Below, in pieces: positions 47,351-48,552 of a stretch of DNA of 48,552 bases. Positions within the stretch are counted from its first letter, which is position 1. Each line of letters begins with the position of its first letter. The stretch is from Planosporangium mesophilum (lineage in GTDB: Bacteria; Actinomycetota; Actinomycetes; Mycobacteriales; Micromonosporaceae), in contig NZ_BOON01000023.1 in the NCBI RefSeq assembly GCF_016863255.1, positions 1-48,552 on the forward strand. The letters are read 5' to 3'. The notes beneath the pieces were generated by a model, which worked only from the letters and a program-made list of their open reading frames with translations, searched no databases and had not been told where the DNA came from. The position numbers and the translations under genes were made by a program.

Positions 47351-47641
47351 ATGAGCGCACCTCGCGATGACAACGTGAGCGCACCGCGCGACGAGTCCGG
47401 TGTATGGCGGGACGACCGGCGGCTGCCGCTGGCCGAACTGCACAAGGCGATCGCGGTCTTCTCGTTCGACGGCCACATCGACGACCCGACCGGTGGGGAC
47501 GCGGCCTCGGAGGAGAAGTTCGGCGACGAGGAGCGGCTGGCCCAGTTCGACAAGTTGGCCCCCGACCACGATCCCGATCCCGACACCGAGGTCGGGCGCC
47601 GGTTGCGCCCGTCGTTCGAGGGCCACTCCGGTCCCGGCTGA
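47351..47641 (+). CDS. 96-aa acidic protein of unknown function
   Basis: 96 aa, hydrophilic and acidic. It starts with a small repeat (SAPRDD, SAPRDE), followed by LPLAELHKAIAVFSFDGHIDDP and ends in a charged tail with EVGRRLRPSFEGH. No signal, membrane helix or recognised domain. GAAGGAG lies 6 nt before the ATG. The GTTT-N15-GGGTAG promoter and divergence from the STAS-GHKL fusion suggest a stress-induced protein. Confidence 0.75.
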   Translation: MSAPRDDNVSAPRDESGVWRDDRRLPLAELHKAIAVFSFDGHIDDPTGGDAASEEKFGDEERLAQFDKLAPDHDPDPDTEVGRRLRPSFEGHSGPG

Positions 47642-47664
47642 GCCGTCGCCGACCGTACGGCGTC

Positions 47665-48552
47665 TCACCGCGGCCCCGGGCCCTGCCGCGGCTCGCCGGT
47701 CGCCAGCCGGTTGAGCCGGGGCAGCAGCCACGGGGCGATCACCTGTCGGACGCCCTCCGGGGTGAAGTGCAGACCGTCGCTGCGTACCCGTAAGCCGCCG
47801 ACCGACCACGCGAAGGCACCGTCCGGGCACACCACCCGGTTGAGGTCGAGGACCGTCGGGTGGGCCGCGTCGGCGACCGCCTCCCGGGCCAGCAGCCGGT
47901 TCCAGGCGTCCACCCGCTCCGGGGTGTCCTCCGGGTACAGGGTCCCGTCGGGCCGCTCGTCCCGGTGCGTGTACGGCGCGGTCAGCAGCGCCACCCGGGC
48001 ACCCCTGGCCGCCACGACGGAGATCGCGAGTCTCAGCTCGCCGGTCACGTACGCGTCGTAGTCCGGATCGCTCAGGTGCTGGTAGCGGCCGTTGATCCGG
48101 CGATCCATCAGCTCCCACCGGTCGAGCAGGATGACGGCGACGTCCGGGTCGTCGGTGTCCACGTCCCGGCGCCACCGGTCGTCCCAGTGGTCGCAGCCGG
48201 GGTAGTTGGTGTGTGGTGAGTCCAGGTACCGAACGTCTGGCAGTCGGGCGATCCCGCAGCCCTGCACCCCCCGGTTGGTGACGCCCAGGCCGCCGCGCAC
48301 CGGCAGGAGGTACTCGCCGAGCGACCAGGCCACGGAGTCGCCGAAGACCGCGATCCGGGGTTCGTCGCCGGGGAGCCGCCCCGGCCGCGAGATCGGCGGC
48401 GGACCCGTTGTCGGTGGGTTCGCGGGCTGCGCCGGGTTGCTGGGCTGCGCCGTGGCGACCCAGACGGGGGTCGGCGCGGGGACCGCACCCGCGACCACCA
48501 CCACGCCGACGGTCATCGCCGCCGCGCTCAGCCCGGCCGCCGCGGCGACCGG
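47665..48552 (-). CDS. SGNH-hydrolase-domain protein, 5' part outside window
   Basis: The frame is open to the right edge, so the N-terminus is missing; 295 codons are present. A hydrophobic segment (AAAMTVGVVVVAGAVPA) is followed by a Pro-rich linker and an SGNH domain: block I FGDSVAWSLGEYL with the catalytic serine, and block V SDGLHFTPEG with the Asp/His pair. In actinomycetes such a domain often forms the end of acyltransferase-3 (OafA-type) O-acetyltransferases, after the last membrane helix; a secreted stand-alone esterase is the alternative. It would acetylate or deacetylate a cell-surface glycan. Likely an internal ATG at 48516 is not the true start. Confidence 0.8.
   Translation of the reverse strand, partial: PVAAAAGLSAAAMTVGVVVVAGAVPAPTPVWVATAQPSNPAQPANPPTTGPPPISRPGRLPGDEPRIAVFGDSVAWSLGEYLLPVRGGLGVTNRGVQGCGIARLPDVRYLDSPHTNYPGCDHWDDRWRRDVDTDDPDVAVILLDRWELMDRRINGRYQHLSDPDYDAYVTGELRLAISVVAARGARVALLTAPYTHRDERPDGTLYPEDTPERVDAWNRLLAREAVADAAHPTVLDLNRVVCPDGAFAWSVGGLRVRSDGLHFTPEGVRQVIAPWLLPRLNRLATGEPRQGPGPR

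Overview
The window is very GC-rich and its genes show strong G/C third-position use, frequent GTG and occasional TTG starts, ATGA/GTGA stop-start overlaps and many probable leaderless genes. This points to an actinomycete. The gene content (methyl-accepting chemotaxis proteins in a mycothiol-type actinomycete, CBM2/CBM5 secreted enzymes, ANTAR and STAS/GHKL regulators) and the frequent GTAC/GGTACC words fit the family Micromonosporaceae, perhaps a motile genus such as Actinoplanes or a relative. The genus is inference. I see no rRNA, tRNA, CRISPR array, prophage, transposase or replication origin, so this looks like ordinary chromosome rich in accessory genes.

Layout. 0-5 kb: end of a chemotaxis receptor, a TetR-R2lox oxidase operon, a RidA-like protein, an orphan roadblock/LC7 protein and a secreted gamma-glutamyltransferase. 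5-12.6 kb: a secreted CBM2/Cip1-like protein framed by two copies of a 54-nt hairpin, an SDR, a peptide deformylase divergent from an HTH regulator, a membrane protein/NDH-2 operon, a Tat-exported GH28-like protein and a methyltransferase. 12.7-14.6 kb: small conserved or unknown genes and an NAD-dependent epimerase-like protein. 14.6-20.6 kb: a DeoR-HAD-MFS operon, an ABC exporter pair and a second MFS transporter. 20.6-28.1 kb: a secreted ExeM-type nuclease, a membrane-anchored vWA protein, a Xi-class GST and a GT-C type membrane glycosyltransferase. 28.2-32.5 kb: a full chemotaxis receptor, an AA10 LPMO and a subtilase. 32.6-42.3 kb: an HTH_42 (AlkZ-like) protein, an unrecognised 529-aa protein, a NUDIX hydrolase, an HHE hemerythrin, a secreted beta-helix protein, a GAF-PAS-PAS histidine kinase and two small membrane proteins. 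42.3-47.6 kb: a partner-switching group (GHKL anti-sigma kinase, STAS antagonist, GAF-ANTAR protein, STAS-GHKL fusion) with small unknown genes. The window ends inside an SGNH-domain protein.

Two themes join the genes. First, several secreted proteins act on polysaccharide, protein or nucleic acid (Cip1-like, GH28-like, LPMO, beta-helix protein, subtilase, nuclease), as expected of a saprophyte. Second, the stress-signalling genes and several others carry a promoter of the form GNNT-N14-16-GGGTA(G/C), the sigma-B/sigma-F type of actinomycetes. It lies before the roadblock, gamma-glutamyltransferase, membrane protein/NDH-2, hemerythrin, GAF-ANTAR, STAS-GHKL and 96-aa acidic protein genes. No sigma factor gene is in the window.

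The least explained stretch is 42.76-43.90 kb. It packs a 28/29-bp direct repeat, a palindrome at a likely -35 box, an 11-bp inverted repeat, a 44-aa hydrophobic/basic small protein, five 18-bp tandem repeats and a second 18-bp repeat pair. The 54-nt hairpins (5065, 6448, and a decayed relative at 19261) are the other notable structure: each starts within 15 nt after a stop codon.
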